A stretch of DNA of 57,208 bases from an uncultured Collinsella sp. (lineage in GTDB: Bacteria; Actinomycetota; Coriobacteriia; Coriobacteriales; Coriobacteriaceae). The stretch lies in the NCBI GenBank assembly GCA_934654765.1, contig CAKUGX010000001.1:1-57208 (forward strand), given 5' to 3'. Within the stretch, counting starts at the first letter, position 1; each line of letters begins with the position of its first letter. The notes under the pieces were generated by a model. The model was not told where the DNA came from, made no database searches, and was given only the letters and a program-made list of their open reading frames with translations. Shown here piece after piece: positions 15,805-24,300 of this stretch. A program made the translations under genes and the position numbers.

Positions 15805-17286
15805 GTGTCAAGGAAAACGATTCGCCTGCTCGCTGCGCTGGCGGCGGTTCTCTTTGCGTTTACCTCACTGCCCGGAGTTGCTTGTGCCGAGGCGCTTTTT
15901 GCCACTGCCGACGGACGCCAAGCGACAGAGGACTCTGCGCTTATCGATGGCGTCGATTTTGGCCTCAACGCCTTTGAGCGCAACGCCAAGGGCACGGCCC
16001 GCTCGTTTGCCGACCAGCCCGAGGGTTATCGTTTTCCCATCTACAGAAAGACGTCGCTCGTAACGGTGACCACGCCTACGAGCATCGTGGTGTGGGTCGA
16101 TGCGCATGCCGCCAAGGAAGCGGGCCTCGATATCGCAAATGCCTCCGACCAAAAGGCGCTCAAGAAGATGCTCGCGGGGCTCGATAAGTCTCACTCCATG
16201 GGAGGCGCGCTGCTGGAGGACTCCAAGCTCGAGTGGGTGTTTACCTCGGACAATGAGCTGGTACAGGGCGATTACCGTTATCTGTTTAAGGTGAAGGGCG
16301 ACGACGGCGACTACTACACCGTCGTGAATGCCGCGGACGCCGCAAACCCCGGGCTCAATCTGGGTGACGGAGCCCTGTGGAGCGATAACACCGCCTTGGT
16401 GCCGTATGCGAGTGTCTCGACGACGGAGCCGCCCTCGCTAGCGGAGCGCGCCGCGACCTTCTTTGGCAGTATTGACTACCGCCCGTTTTGGGTGTCCATC
16501 AAGACGAGTGGTCTCGCCTTGGTGATCGCGTTCGCGCTGGGCCTGTTTGCCGCATGGAAGACCATGGGCACCACGAGCCGCGTGAAGGGCCTGCTCGATT
16601 CGGTCTTCACCATCCCTATGGTGCTGCCGCCCACGGTCTGCGGCTTTCTTCTCCTCATGCTGTTCGGCCGCTCGACCGGGGTGGGCCAGTGGCTGATTGC
16701 GCACGGCATCTCGATTGTCTTTACGTGGCCGGCGGCGGTGATCTCTGCCGTGGTGGTGTCGTTCCCGCTCGTCTATCGTACGGCACTCGGCGCCTTCGAG
16801 AGCCTCGACACGCAGATGCTCGATGCAGCGCGCACGCTGGGCTGGTCCGAGCGACGCATCTTCACCAAGCTCATGATGCCCCTCGGCTGGCCCTCCATTG
16901 CCGCCGGCACGGTGCTCGCCTTTGCCCGCGCCATGGGAGAGTTTGGCTGCACCCTGTTCTTTGCGGGCAACTATGCCGGCATTACGCAGACCATTCCCAT
17001 CGCCATCTACTTTGAATGGATGGGCGGCAAGACGTCGGTGGCGCTCTTTTGGGTCGTCGTCGTGATCGTCTTTAGCTTCTTGGTCATCCTGTTCATCAAC
17101 ATGTACACGGCGCATTCGCAAAAGTACCGCGAGCGCGGTCTTTCCCGTGCGGAGCGCAAGCAGGCCAAAGAGCTCGCTGGGCAGGGCGATTCGCTCGACC
17201 CCGTCGGTGGCGATGCTCTGCGTATCGATCGTGAGGCGCTGGCCGAGCTTATGCGTGACGACGCGGTCGCGAAAGGAGGTCGATAG
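15805..17286 (+). CDS. modB: Molybdate ABC transporter permease with N-terminal extracytoplasmic domain
   Basis: 493 residues, about twice the usual ModB (220-230). Residues 1-28 look like a signal peptide or first TM ending near ACAEA. Residues 29 to about 225 form a soluble, mostly polar domain with no family I recognise. From about 228 the canonical permease follows: about five TM helices and the EAA-type coupling loop AARTLGWSERRIFTKLMMPLG near 342-362, which docks on ModC. A charged cytosolic tail of about 50 residues ends the protein. The start is GTG at 15805 after TTGAGGAG. There are no frame breaks, so the fusion is real. modC starts 3 bp after its stop. Confidence 0.85.
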   Translation: MSRKTIRLLAALAAVLFAFTSLPGVACAEALFATADGRQATEDSALIDGVDFGLNAFERNAKGTARSFADQPEGYRFPIYRKTSLVTVTTPTSIVVWVDAHAAKEAGLDIANASDQKALKKMLAGLDKSHSMGGALLEDSKLEWVFTSDNELVQGDYRYLFKVKGDDGDYYTVVNAADAANPGLNLGDGALWSDNTALVPYASVSTTEPPSLAERAATFFGSIDYRPFWVSIKTSGLALVIAFALGLFAAWKTMGTTSRVKGLLDSVFTIPMVLPPTVCGFLLLMLFGRSTGVGQWLIAHGISIVFTWPAAVISAVVVSFPLVYRTALGAFESLDTQMLDAARTLGWSERRIFTKLMMPLGWPSIAAGTVLAFARAMGEFGCTLFFAGNYAGITQTIPIAIYFEWMGGKTSVALFWVVVVIVFSFLVILFINMYTAHSQKYRERGLSRAERKQAKELAGQGDSLDPVGGDALRIDREALAELMRDDAVAKGGR

Positions 17287-17289
17287 GCC

Positions 17290-18360
17290 ATGTCGCTCGT
17301 TCTGGATATCAAAAAGCGTTATCCCGGCTTTACCCTCGACATTCAGCTGGAAGCCGGCGAAGAACGTGTGGCGCTGCTCGGTGCCTCCGGATGCGGCAAG
17401 AGCTGCACCTTGCGCTGTATCGCCGGCGTGGAGACGCCCGACGAGGGCAAGATCGTCGTCAATGGCGTGACCTTCTTCGACTCCGCCGCGGGCATAAACT
17501 TGTCGCCCCAGGAACGCAAATGCGCCCTGCTGTTCCAAAACTATCAGCTGTTTCCCAATATGACGGTGGCCGATAACGTTTGTGCCGGCGTTGAGGATGC
17601 CGGCGACGCCGCAGCGCGCAAAAAGCTTGCCGAACGCTATCTGAGTATCTTTGGCCTGGCCGACTTTGCCGACCGCTATCCCGCGCGACTTTCGGGCGGC
17701 CAGCAGCAGCGTGTGGCGCTTGCCCGCATGGTGGCGGCGCACCCGGGCATCTTCATGTTCGACGAGCCCATGAGCGCACTCGATGCGTATCTCAAGAGCG
17801 CGCTTGAGCAAAACATGCTCGACCTGTTCGATGTCTGCAGCCGCACCGTGCTGTACGTGAGCCACGATATCGATGAGGCATGTCGCCTGTGCGAGCGCAT
17901 CTGTGTGATGCACAACGGGCATGTGGAGGAGATCGGCTCCGTCGAGGACGTGGTTCGCCGGCCGCAGACCTTGGCCGCGTTGCGCCTGACGGGCTGCAAA
18001 AACACGAGCCGTGCGCGCAAGATCGGGCCTCAGGAAGTTGAAGCCCTGGACTGGGGCATGACCTTCAATGTGGGCCGCGAGGTGCCCGATAACGTGGCGT
18101 ACCTGGGCATCCGCGCGAGCTACTTCCATGTGGACAACCGTGCCGAGCGTGGTCGCAACAGCTACGACCTGCACGTGGCCCGCGTGAGCGATTCGCGTTT
18201 TGAGCGCTTGGTGCTGCTGGATGTGCCACGTGCCGACGCACCGACGCGCCTGCAGTGGAAGGTCAACAAGGTGAGTGTGCCTGTCGAGGAGTTGCCGCAG
18301 GCGGGGGAGACCCTGCGCATGCATTTTGATGCGAGCAGGATTCATCTGGTTTGCCGGTAG
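17290..18360 (+). CDS. modC: Molybdate ABC transporter ATP-binding protein
   Basis: 356-residue ATPase that powers ModB. Walker A GASGCGKS at 31-38, Q-loop in FQNYQLFPNMTV near 81, ABC signature LSGGQQQR near 133-140, Walker B IFMFDEP near 153, and switch His in YVSHDIDEA near 189. The C-terminal 110 residues correspond to the MOP/TOBE-like regulatory region, but the match is weak. Its translation is coupled to modB (3-bp gap; Shine-Dalgarno AAAGGAGG inside the modB end). Confidence 0.9.
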   Translation: MSLVLDIKKRYPGFTLDIQLEAGEERVALLGASGCGKSCTLRCIAGVETPDEGKIVVNGVTFFDSAAGINLSPQERKCALLFQNYQLFPNMTVADNVCAGVEDAGDAAARKKLAERYLSIFGLADFADRYPARLSGGQQQRVALARMVAAHPGIFMFDEPMSALDAYLKSALEQNMLDLFDVCSRTVLYVSHDIDEACRLCERICVMHNGHVEEIGSVEDVVRRPQTLAALRLTGCKNTSRARKIGPQEVEALDWGMTFNVGREVPDNVAYLGIRASYFHVDNRAERGRNSYDLHVARVSDSRFERLVLLDVPRADAPTRLQWKVNKVSVPVEELPQAGETLRMHFDASRIHLVCR

Positions 18361-18810
18361 CGCGGTGTGCGGTACGGTCGGGGGATTGGTTCCTTGGCCG
18401 TCCGGGTCCTTAACGGGCTGCCATTCGCCGAATCGGGGATGACAAAACCTTATTAATCTGATAATTATTTATCAGTCAGCGAGATACTCGCATCCCGATG
18501 CTGTCGTACGCGTGTCGGCGGTATTCGTCTGGACGACGACCGTTGATATAGTTACCTTCGACGAGAAAAGGAGGGCGCGCCGATGCCGCAGAAGACATAT
18601 TCGCGTCGCGTTGCCGCGCGCGCCCTCTATATGGCTCGGAGCCGCATATGAGCAGGTATGTTCACGGCTCCGGGAGAGACGACGCACAACTAAATCATCA
18701 ACCGCAAAGCAGGTTCCCCAAAATTCCGGGTTTAAGCACGGCTGGGTTTTCGCCACCCACCGTGCAGCAATACCGTAGCTATTCATTTTTGGTTCGAGAG
18801 GGGAACCGCC
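18361..18810 (+). promoter_or_regulatory. Structured 5' region of the double-cubane/selenium operon
   Basis: 450 bp. In order: palindrome CTGATAA-TTAT-TTATCAG (18458-18475), a possible operator; an extended -10 TGATATAGT (18544-18552) with a poor -35, predicting a start near 18559; a strong Shine-Dalgarno and a 22-codon ORF (18583-18651); hairpin CGGAGCCG (18637-18644) / CGGCTCCG (18665-18672), whose loop holds that ORF's stop; and a second hairpin near 18736-18765 (GCACGG..TGGGT / ACCCA-CCGTGC) about 45 nt before the first structural gene. The layout suggests attenuation or another RNA switch. Confidence 0.5.
18583..18651 (+). CDS. Putative 22-residue leader peptide
   Basis: ATG at 18583 preceded by AAAAGGAGGG, one of the best Shine-Dalgarno sequences in the window. 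The product MPQKTYSRRVAARALYMARS(RI) is basic, with five Arg and five Ala. It stops with TGA inside the loop of a hairpin. It is too short for family recognition. A regulatory leader role is inferred from its position between a candidate promoter and the operon. Confidence 0.4.
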   Translation: MPQKTYSRRVAARALYMARSRI

Positions 18811-20094
18811 ATGGCTGAAGAATTCGATTTCCATCCGATGTGGGAGAGCCTCGGCATGAATCTTGCCGACCACGACATGCTGCTGGGTGCCGTGGGCCAG
18901 ATGTACGGGGATATGTTCCTGACGCAGAACAATCGCCCCAAGTCCACTTCCTACCTGGATTTTGTTGCCACCAACATTCATAGCGGCCGTATTAAGGAGA
19001 TGCTCGACAAGAAGGAGGCCGGCGAGGCCACCAAGATCGTCGGCTCGTTCTGCGTCTATGTGCCCGAGGAAATCGTGCTTGCGTGCGATGGTATTCCCGT
19101 GGGCCTGTGCTCTGGTGCCGACTGGGCAACGGACAAGGTCGAGGAGCATCTGCCGCGCAACACCTGTCCGCTCATCAAGAGCTTTGCTGGCTTTAAGCTG
19201 GGCGGGGTCTGCCCCTACATCGAGTCGAGCGACCTGGTAGTCGGCGAGAACACTTGCGACGGCAAGAAGAAGGCCTATGAGTTCTTTGCCACGCAAAAGA
19301 ACATGTACGTCATGGATATCCCAAACGTGCACGACGAGTCGACGCTCGTGACCTGGAAGGCCGAGGTCAAAAAGCTCGCTGCCAAGATCGAGGAAGAGTG
19401 CGGCGTCAAGATCACGCCCGAGCGCCTGAAGGCTGCCATCCACGCCGTTAACGAGAAACGCCGCGCCCTGCAGCGTCTGGCTGCGACCCGTGCCGCCGAT
19501 CCGGCGCCTATCAGCGGTCTCGACAGCCTGCTGACCGTGCAGGCTGCCTTTATGGACGACACGCCGCGCCTGACCGGCGCCATCAACGAAATGGCTGCCG
19601 AGTGCGAGGAGCGCGCCGCCAACGGTGAGGGCGTGGCGCCCAAGGGTGCCAAGCGCATTCTGTACACCGGCACGCCCATGGCCGTGCCCAACTGGAAGCT
19701 GTTCAACCTGATCGAGAAGGCTGGCGGCATCGTGGTGGGCGAGGAGTCCTGCACGGGTTCGCGCTACTACAAGGACCTGGTCGACGAGTCCGGCGAGACG
19801 GTCGACGAGATGCTCGACGCCATCGCCGAGCGCTACTTTAAGATCAACTGCGCCGTCTTTACCCCCAACGACCAGCGTATGAAGGATATTGTTCAGATGG
19901 CCAAGGACTTGCATGCCGACGGCATCGTCGACGTGGCCCTGCAGTTCTGCACGCTCTACGAGATGGAGTCCTTCGCCGTGGAGAAGGCCGCCGAAGAGGC
20001 CGGTATTCCCTTTATGCACATAACGACCGACTACGCCGGCGAGGACGCAGGACAGCTGCAAACCCGCATTGAGGCCTTCTTGGAAACTATCTAA
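18811..20094 (+). CDS. 2-hydroxyacyl-CoA dehydratase / double-cubane cluster family protein (HgdB/YjiM), paralogue 1
   Basis: 427-residue cytosolic iron-sulfur protein of the HgdB/FldB/YjiM superfamily, whose members accept a high-energy electron from an ATPase activator. Candidate cluster ligands: Cys81 (SFCVYVPEE), Cys100, Cys119 (NTCPLIKS), Cys134 (GVCPYIE) and Cys149 (NTCDGKKK), with later Cys in EESCTGSR and QFCTLYEME. The NTCPLIKS and CDGKKK signatures are those of the YjiM/double-cubane branch rather than of true 2-hydroxyglutaryl-CoA dehydratases. The ATG follows GAGAGGGG. It is first of a run with a paralogue, an activator and selenium genes. Substrate unknown. Confidence 0.8.
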   Translation: MAEEFDFHPMWESLGMNLADHDMLLGAVGQMYGDMFLTQNNRPKSTSYLDFVATNIHSGRIKEMLDKKEAGEATKIVGSFCVYVPEEIVLACDGIPVGLCSGADWATDKVEEHLPRNTCPLIKSFAGFKLGGVCPYIESSDLVVGENTCDGKKKAYEFFATQKNMYVMDIPNVHDESTLVTWKAEVKKLAAKIEEECGVKITPERLKAAIHAVNEKRRALQRLAATRAADPAPISGLDSLLTVQAAFMDDTPRLTGAINEMAAECEERAANGEGVAPKGAKRILYTGTPMAVPNWKLFNLIEKAGGIVVGEESCTGSRYYKDLVDESGETVDEMLDAIAERYFKINCAVFTPNDQRMKDIVQMAKDLHADGIVDVALQFCTLYEMESFAVEKAAEEAGIPFMHITTDYAGEDAGQLQTRIEAFLETI

Positions 20095-20100
20095 GCCGCG

Positions 20101-20202
20101 CGGCTTCCCCAGGCACCCGATCTTGCCGTTCAAACCGTCGCTTGCGTACCAAAGTACGCGGCGCTCCTCTTTCACGGCAACCTCGGGTACCTGGGAAAGC
20201 CG
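20101..20202. repeat. 102-nt imperfect palindromic element between the two hgdB-like genes
   Basis: Arms 20101-20129 and 20174-20202 pair at 25 of 29 positions. An inner stem GCGTAC (20144-20149) / GTACGC (20154-20159) caps it. It folds into one long hairpin without a following T-run. It shares layout and short sequence blocks (ATCTTGCC-TTCAA, CTC-TCTTTCA) with the element at 4334-4438. Confidence 0.65.
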
Positions 20203-20246
20203 TCTCCGTTGTCGGATTTCTTAGTTTTTTCTTATTTGGGAGTTGT

Positions 20247-21410
20247 ATGTCCGAGGTTTCTGAGCAGCCGTTGCCGCGCACGTTTGAGGAGTTCAACGAG
20301 CAGCGTAAGGCGGCGTTTATTCGCGTTAAGGACTACAAGCAGGCCGGCAATCGCCTGGTCGGTTTTTTGTGCAGCTATACGCCGCTCGAGATTATCGATG
20401 CCGCGGGGGCTGCGAGCGTGGCCCTGTGCGGCACGTCCGACGAGGTGATTCCCGAGGCCGAGAAGGTGCTGCCGGCAAACCTGTGCCCGCTCATCAAGTC
20501 GACCTACGGCTTTGCCTACTCGCAAAAGTGCCCGTTTACGTACTTTAGCGACATGATCATCGGCGAGACCACCTGCGACGGCAAGAAGAAAATGTACGAG
20601 CTGCTCAATGAGCTCAAGCGCACGTACATTCTGCATCTGCCGCAGAGCCGTGACCGTGCCTACGAGCGCGAGGGCTGGTACGAGGAGTGTCGCCTGCTCA
20701 AGGAGGAGCTCGAGAACTTCTACGGCATCACGATTACCGATGACGACCTGCGCACTGCCGTGCGTCGTCGCAACCGCCTGCGCGCCGCTCAGCTCGAGAT
20801 GTTTGCGCTGCAGGCCAACCAGCCGGCGGCCATGAGCGGCGTCGACCTGATGAGCACCATGTTCGCCGGTACGTTTAGCTTTGATATCGAGTCCTATACG
20901 CAGCAGCTGGAGCAGAAGGTCGCTGCCCTGCGCGAGGCTTACGACGCGGGCGAGCGCCCCGTTGCGGCGGATGCCAAGCGCATTCTCATTACCGGCTGTC
21001 CGGTGGGTGGCGTGATCAACAAGATCGGCCGCACCATCGAGTCCAACGGCGGCGTGGTCGTGTGCATGGACGACTGCTCGGGCGAGCGTACGGCCGCCAT
21101 GATGATTGACCCCGACGCGCCCGATATCCTGCGCGCTATCGCCGATCGCTATCTGGACATCAACTGCTCGGTCATGACGCCCAACGACGGTCGCATGGAC
21201 AACACGCTGGCTATGTGCGAGAAGTACCACGTCGATGGCGTGGTGGAGAGCGTGCTGCAGGCGTGCCACACCTTCAACGTGGAGAGCGCTCGCATGCAGG
21301 AGGCCGTCGAAGGCGCGGGCATTCCGTACATGAAGATCGAGACCGACTACAGCAACGGCGACATGGGCCAGATCGAGACGCGCATCGCCGCCTTTATCGA
21401 GACACTGTAG
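20247..21410 (+). CDS. 2-hydroxyacyl-CoA dehydratase / double-cubane cluster family protein (HgdB/YjiM), paralogue 2
   Basis: 387-residue paralogue of the preceding gene with the same Cys order: Cys42 (LCSYTPLEI), Cys61, Cys80 (NLCPLIKS), Cys95 (KCPFTYF), Cys110 (TTCDGKKK), then DDCSGER and [10 protein letters not shown]. It lacks the first 40 residues of paralogue 1. The start ATG at 20247 is chosen for the GGGAG 4-8 nt upstream. The pair could be a heterodimer like HgdAB, but both chains carry the full YjiM-type Cys set, so two independent homodimers are also possible. It is followed by a palindromic repeat and then by the activator gene. Confidence 0.8.
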   Translation: MSEVSEQPLPRTFEEFNEQRKAAFIRVKDYKQAGNRLVGFLCSYTPLEIIDAAGAASVALCGTSDEVIPEAEKVLPANLCPLIKSTYGFAYSQKCPFTYFSDMIIGETTCDGKKKMYELLNELKRTYILHLPQSRDRAYEREGWYEECRLLKEELENFYGITITDDDLRTAVRRRNRLRAAQLEMFALQANQPAAMSGVDLMSTMFAGTFSFDIESYTQQLEQKVAALREAYDAGERPVAADAKRILITGCPVGGVINKIGRTIESNGGVVVCMDDCSGERTAAMMIDPDAPDILRAIADRYLDINCSVMTPNDGRMDNTLAMCEKYHVDGVVESVLQACHTFNVESARMQEAVEGAGIPYMKIETDYSNGDMGQIETRIAAFIETL

Positions 21411-21415
21411 GACGA

Positions 21416-21446
21416 ATGCGGCATAGGGACAGTCCCTTTGCCGCAT
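21416..21446. repeat. Palindromic GGGAC-GTCCC repeat upstream of the activator gene
   Basis: Arms ATGCGGCATAGGGAC (21416-21430) and GTCCCTTTGCCGCAT (21432-21446), one mismatch, one-nucleotide loop. It sits 5 nt after one stop codon and 3 nt before the next Shine-Dalgarno, with no T-run. Same type as 9649-9684. Confidence 0.75.
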
Positions 21447-21461
21447 GTGAAGGAGGATGCC

Positions 21462-22226
21462 GTGGTTGGCATTGGTATCGACATAGGCTCGACGGCGGCG
21501 AAGGCTGCGGTGGTGGGGGCAGACGGCGCCATCGCGTGGACTTGCGTTATGCCGACGGGGTATTCGTCGGTCGATGCGGCCGAGCGCCTGCGCGCAGAGC
21601 TTGCTTCGGCCGGCTACGACGTGGCGGCCGACGACGTGCGTGTGGTCGCGACCGGTTACGGCCGTGTCGCCGTGCCCTATGCGCACAAGGTCGTGACCGA
21701 GATCACCTGCCATGGCACCGGCGCTGTGGCGCTCTTTGGCGACCACGGCACCGTGATCGACGTGGGCGGCCAGGACACCAAGGTCATCCAACTTAAAGGC
21801 GGCCGCGTGGCCAAGTTTGCCATGAACGACAAGTGCGCTGCCGGTACGGGGCGCTTTTTGGAGATTATGGCCGATCGTCTGGGCATTTCTCAGCAGCAGA
21901 TGGCCGACCTCGCCCGCTCCGGTGAGCCAACCAAGATCAGCAGCATGTGTACGGTGTTTGCCGAAAGCGAGGTCATTAGCCTGATCGGTCGCGGTGAGCC
22001 GCGCGAGAACATCGCGCGCGGCGTGATCGAGAGCGTCGTCTCGCGCGTTGCCACCATGGCCGGGCAGGCGGCGGGTGCCCCGTACTACCTGACCGGCGGC
22101 CTGTGCGAGAACGCTTACGTTGTGGAGCGGCTGGGAGCGCTGCTGGGCTCGCCGGTGACCACCTCGCCCGAAGCCCGTTTTGCCGGCGCCATCGGCGCGG
22201 CGATTCGCGCGCAGCAACTCGTCTGA
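21462..22226 (+). CDS. ATP-dependent activator of 2-hydroxyacyl-CoA dehydratase-type enzymes (HgdC/YjiL, BadF/BcrA family)
   Basis: 254-residue ASKHA-fold ATPase that reduces its partner iron-sulfur protein with ATP hydrolysis. The phosphate-1 loop GIDIGSTAAK lies near residues 5-14, and phosphate-2 VIDVGGQDTK near 98-107. The two Cys that hold the dimer-bridging [4Fe-4S] cluster are Cys125 (NDKCAAGTGRF) and Cys163 (SSMCTVFAESE). The ADENOSINE-type motif YLTGG is near the end. The start is GTG at 21462 because GAAGGAGGA lies 6 nt upstream; an upstream TTG lies inside the palindromic repeat and is unlikely. One activator serving both paralogues is the natural reading. Confidence 0.85.
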   Translation: MVGIGIDIGSTAAKAAVVGADGAIAWTCVMPTGYSSVDAAERLRAELASAGYDVAADDVRVVATGYGRVAVPYAHKVVTEITCHGTGAVALFGDHGTVIDVGGQDTKVIQLKGGRVAKFAMNDKCAAGTGRFLEIMADRLGISQQQMADLARSGEPTKISSMCTVFAESEVISLIGRGEPRENIARGVIESVVSRVATMAGQAAGAPYYLTGGLCENAYVVERLGALLGSPVTTSPEARFAGAIGAAIRAQQLV

Positions 22227-22296
22227 TATACCGGACGTAGATTCGCGTTCATGCGTATACTGGGAAGAAATGACTGATCGATGAGAGGAGGTATCG

Positions 22297-23346
22297 ATGG
22301 CAGAGGACACGATTGGGCTCACGTCTATGACCGCTGCGAGCGGTTGAGCCGCTAAGTTGGCTCCTGGAGTCCTCGCCCAGGTCCTGGGTGACTTACCAAA
22401 TGTGCCCAACGACAACTTACTCGTGGGGTTCGATACCTCCGACGATGCGAGCGTCTTCCGTGTTGGCGATAACCTGGGACTCGTTCAGTCCATCGACTTC
22501 TTCCCGCCGATGGTCGACGACCCGTTCCTGTTTGGCCAGATCGCGGCAGCCAACTCGCTGTCGGACATCTACGCCATGGGCGGTACGCCGAGCCACGCCA
22601 TGAACCTGCTGTGCATTCCCAGCTGCCTGGGCGTTGAGGTTGCGGGGCAGATTTTGGCGGGCGGCGCCGACAAGTGCGTTGAGGCCGGCTGCACCATCGC
22701 GGGCGGCCACACCATCAATGACGATGAGCCCAAGTACGGCCTGTCCGTGAGCGGTTTTGTCCCGCTCGATCGCATGCTCGCCAACAGCGGCGCGCGCGTG
22801 GGCGATGCTCTGTTGCTGACCAAAGCGGTCGGCTCTGGCATCATCACTACGGCCATTAAGGGCGAGCTCACCGAGCAGGATGAGGCCGCAGCGATGTTTG
22901 ACTCGATGCGCACCCTCAACGAGGCGCCGATTCGCCTTGCAGAGGGCCTTGAGCTTCACGGCTGTACCGACGTTACGGGCTTTGGCCTGATCGGGCATGC
23001 GTGTGAGATGGCCGAGGGTTCGGGCGTGCAGATTGAGCTTGCGTCTGGGGCGGTGCCGCTCTTTGACCAGGTGCTCGACATGGCGCGACTGGGCATTATC
23101 CCCGCCGGTGCCTACCGCAACCAGGATTTCTTTGGCCCACGTGTGGCTGCCAACGATGACCTGGAGCCGGGCATGCTGGATGCGCTGTACGATCCGCAGA
23201 CGTCTGGTGGCCTGCTCATCGCGGCGCCTGCCGCCGATGTGGATGAGCTTGCGCGCCGCCTGCATGCCGAGGGTCGCATCGCCGCCGTTGTCGGTCGCGT
23301 ATGCGAGGCAGAGCCGGGCGGTCCCGCTGTTCGCGTTGTCCGCTAG
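22297..23346 (+). CDS. selD: Selenophosphate synthase, selenocysteine-containing
   Basis: 349 residues reading TGA at 22345-22347 as selenocysteine 17. Makes selenophosphate from selenide and ATP, the selenium donor for Sec-tRNA. The active site reads SGUAAK with Sec17 and Lys20, matching E. coli Cys17/Lys20. The AIR-synthase-like fold follows: GDDASVF-type Asp near 47, then DIYAMGGTP near 91 and AGGHTIND near 146. The ATG at 22297 has GAGAGGAGG upstream. The frame is open across the TGA, and a bacterial SECIS-like hairpin follows it. It is part of a Se-delivery run with yedF, the DUF3343 gene and a cysteine desulfurase. Confidence 0.93.
22345..22381 (+). promoter_or_regulatory. selD UGA codon and bacterial SECIS element
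   Basis: The UGA is at 22345-22347. A hairpin CCTGG (22363-22367) / CCAGG (22377-22381) has a 9-nt loop with GU about 22 nt after the UGA, the spacing expected for SelB binding. Confidence 0.7.
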
Positions 23347-23402
23347 CAGCGCGTTTATTGAACTATGTACCGTTTTAGAACGATTTACTCGAAAGGAAAG
23401 CT

Positions 23403-24029
23403 ATGTCTACCAAGATTGAAGTCAACGCCATGGGCGATGCCTGCCCGCTGCCCGTCGTTAAGACCCTTAAGGCGCTCAAGCAGCTCGATGGCGAGGGCGC
23501 TGTCGTGACCTCGGTCGATAACGAGACCGCCGTCAAGAATATCTCCAAGATGGCGCAGGAGAAGGGCTGCACGGCCTCGGTTGAGAAGGTTTCTGACGCC
23601 GAGTGGCACGTGACCGTGGCGACCGCTGGCGCCGTGGCAGTGGCTGATCCCGAGCAGGACGGCGCCGCCTTCTGCGACGCCGGCGACGGCAAAGGCAAGC
23701 TCGTCATTTCCGTTTACACCGACTGCATGGGCCGCGGTGACGACGAGCTGGGCCACAAGCTCATGAAGGCGTTCATCTTTGCCGTGACGCAGCAGGAGGA
23801 GCTGCCCGCGACCATGCTGTTCTACAACGGCGGCGCCAAGCTCACCGTAGAGGGCTCGCCGGTGCTCGACGACCTCAAGGCCCTGGCCGAGCAGGGTGTC
23901 GAGATTCTCACCTGCGGCACCTGCCTCGATCACTTTGGCATTAAGGACCAGCTCGCGGTGGGCGAGGTCACCAACATGTATGTGATCGTGGAGAAGATGG
24001 AGCAGGCCGTGCGCGTCGTGCGCCCGTAG
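23403..24029 (+). CDS. yedF: Selenium metabolism protein YedF
   Basis: 208 residues. The N-terminal TusA/SirA-like domain has the sulfur/selenium-carrier Cys14 in DACPLPVVKTLKAL. The C-terminal DsrE-like half is longer than in TusA alone and contains FCDAGDG, VYTDCMGRG near 108, and a Cys-rich LTCGTCLDHFG near 180. This two-domain form accompanies selD in genomes that use selenium. It probably carries or channels reduced selenium, by inference from gene context in the family. The ATG follows GAAAGGAAAGCT. Confidence 0.88.
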   Translation: MSTKIEVNAMGDACPLPVVKTLKALKQLDGEGAVVTSVDNETAVKNISKMAQEKGCTASVEKVSDAEWHVTVATAGAVAVADPEQDGAAFCDAGDGKGKLVISVYTDCMGRGDDELGHKLMKAFIFAVTQQEELPATMLFYNGGAKLTVEGSPVLDDLKALAEQGVEILTCGTCLDHFGIKDQLAVGEVTNMYVIVEKMEQAVRVVRP

Positions 24030-24048
24030 CTCATTGGATGGGATTGCC

Positions 24049-24300
24049 ATGAGGGAGAAACGCCCGGCACTGGTCATCACGTTTCCCACCACGGCGGCCG
24101 CCATGGGCTGTGAGTTCCTGTGCACAGAACGTGGCCTTCCCGGACGTACGATTCCCGTGCCCGGGGAGGTTGCGGCCGGCTGCGGCCTGGCTTGGAAGGC
24201 CTTGCCCTCAGATGAGGATTTGCTGCGCGGCGAGCTTGCCGCGGCTGGCGTTCCCACCGAGGGCTTTACCGTGATCGACATGTGGGAGGTCGTGCGATGA
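24049..24300 (+). CDS. DUF3343 family protein (putative selenium/sulfur carrier)
   Basis: 83-residue protein of the DUF3343 type often found between yedF and csd-type genes. Conserved-looking features are the ITFPTTAAAMGCEF segment near residues 10-23, with Cys21, Cys25 and PGEVAAGCGLAWK near 37-49. The start ATG at 24049 is chosen over an in-frame TTG five codons upstream. Its stop overlaps the start of the next gene in ATGA, indicating translational coupling. Function unproven; a role in selenium handling is inferred only from context. Confidence 0.75.
   Translation: MREKRPALVITFPTTAAAMGCEFLCTERGLPGRTIPVPGEVAAGCGLAWKALPSDEDLLRGELAAAGVPTEGFTVIDMWEVVR

Noticed and set aside
22345..22347. selD start downstream of a stop (truncated SelD)
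   Set aside because: The upstream segment encodes the conserved N-terminus and has the only good Shine-Dalgarno; the TGA replaces the catalytic Cys codon.
20232..22415. Antisense open frame of 727 codons over paralogue 2 and the activator gene
   Set aside because: Crosses two genes, a palindromic repeat and the selD UGA region; no motifs. Treated as a shadow.
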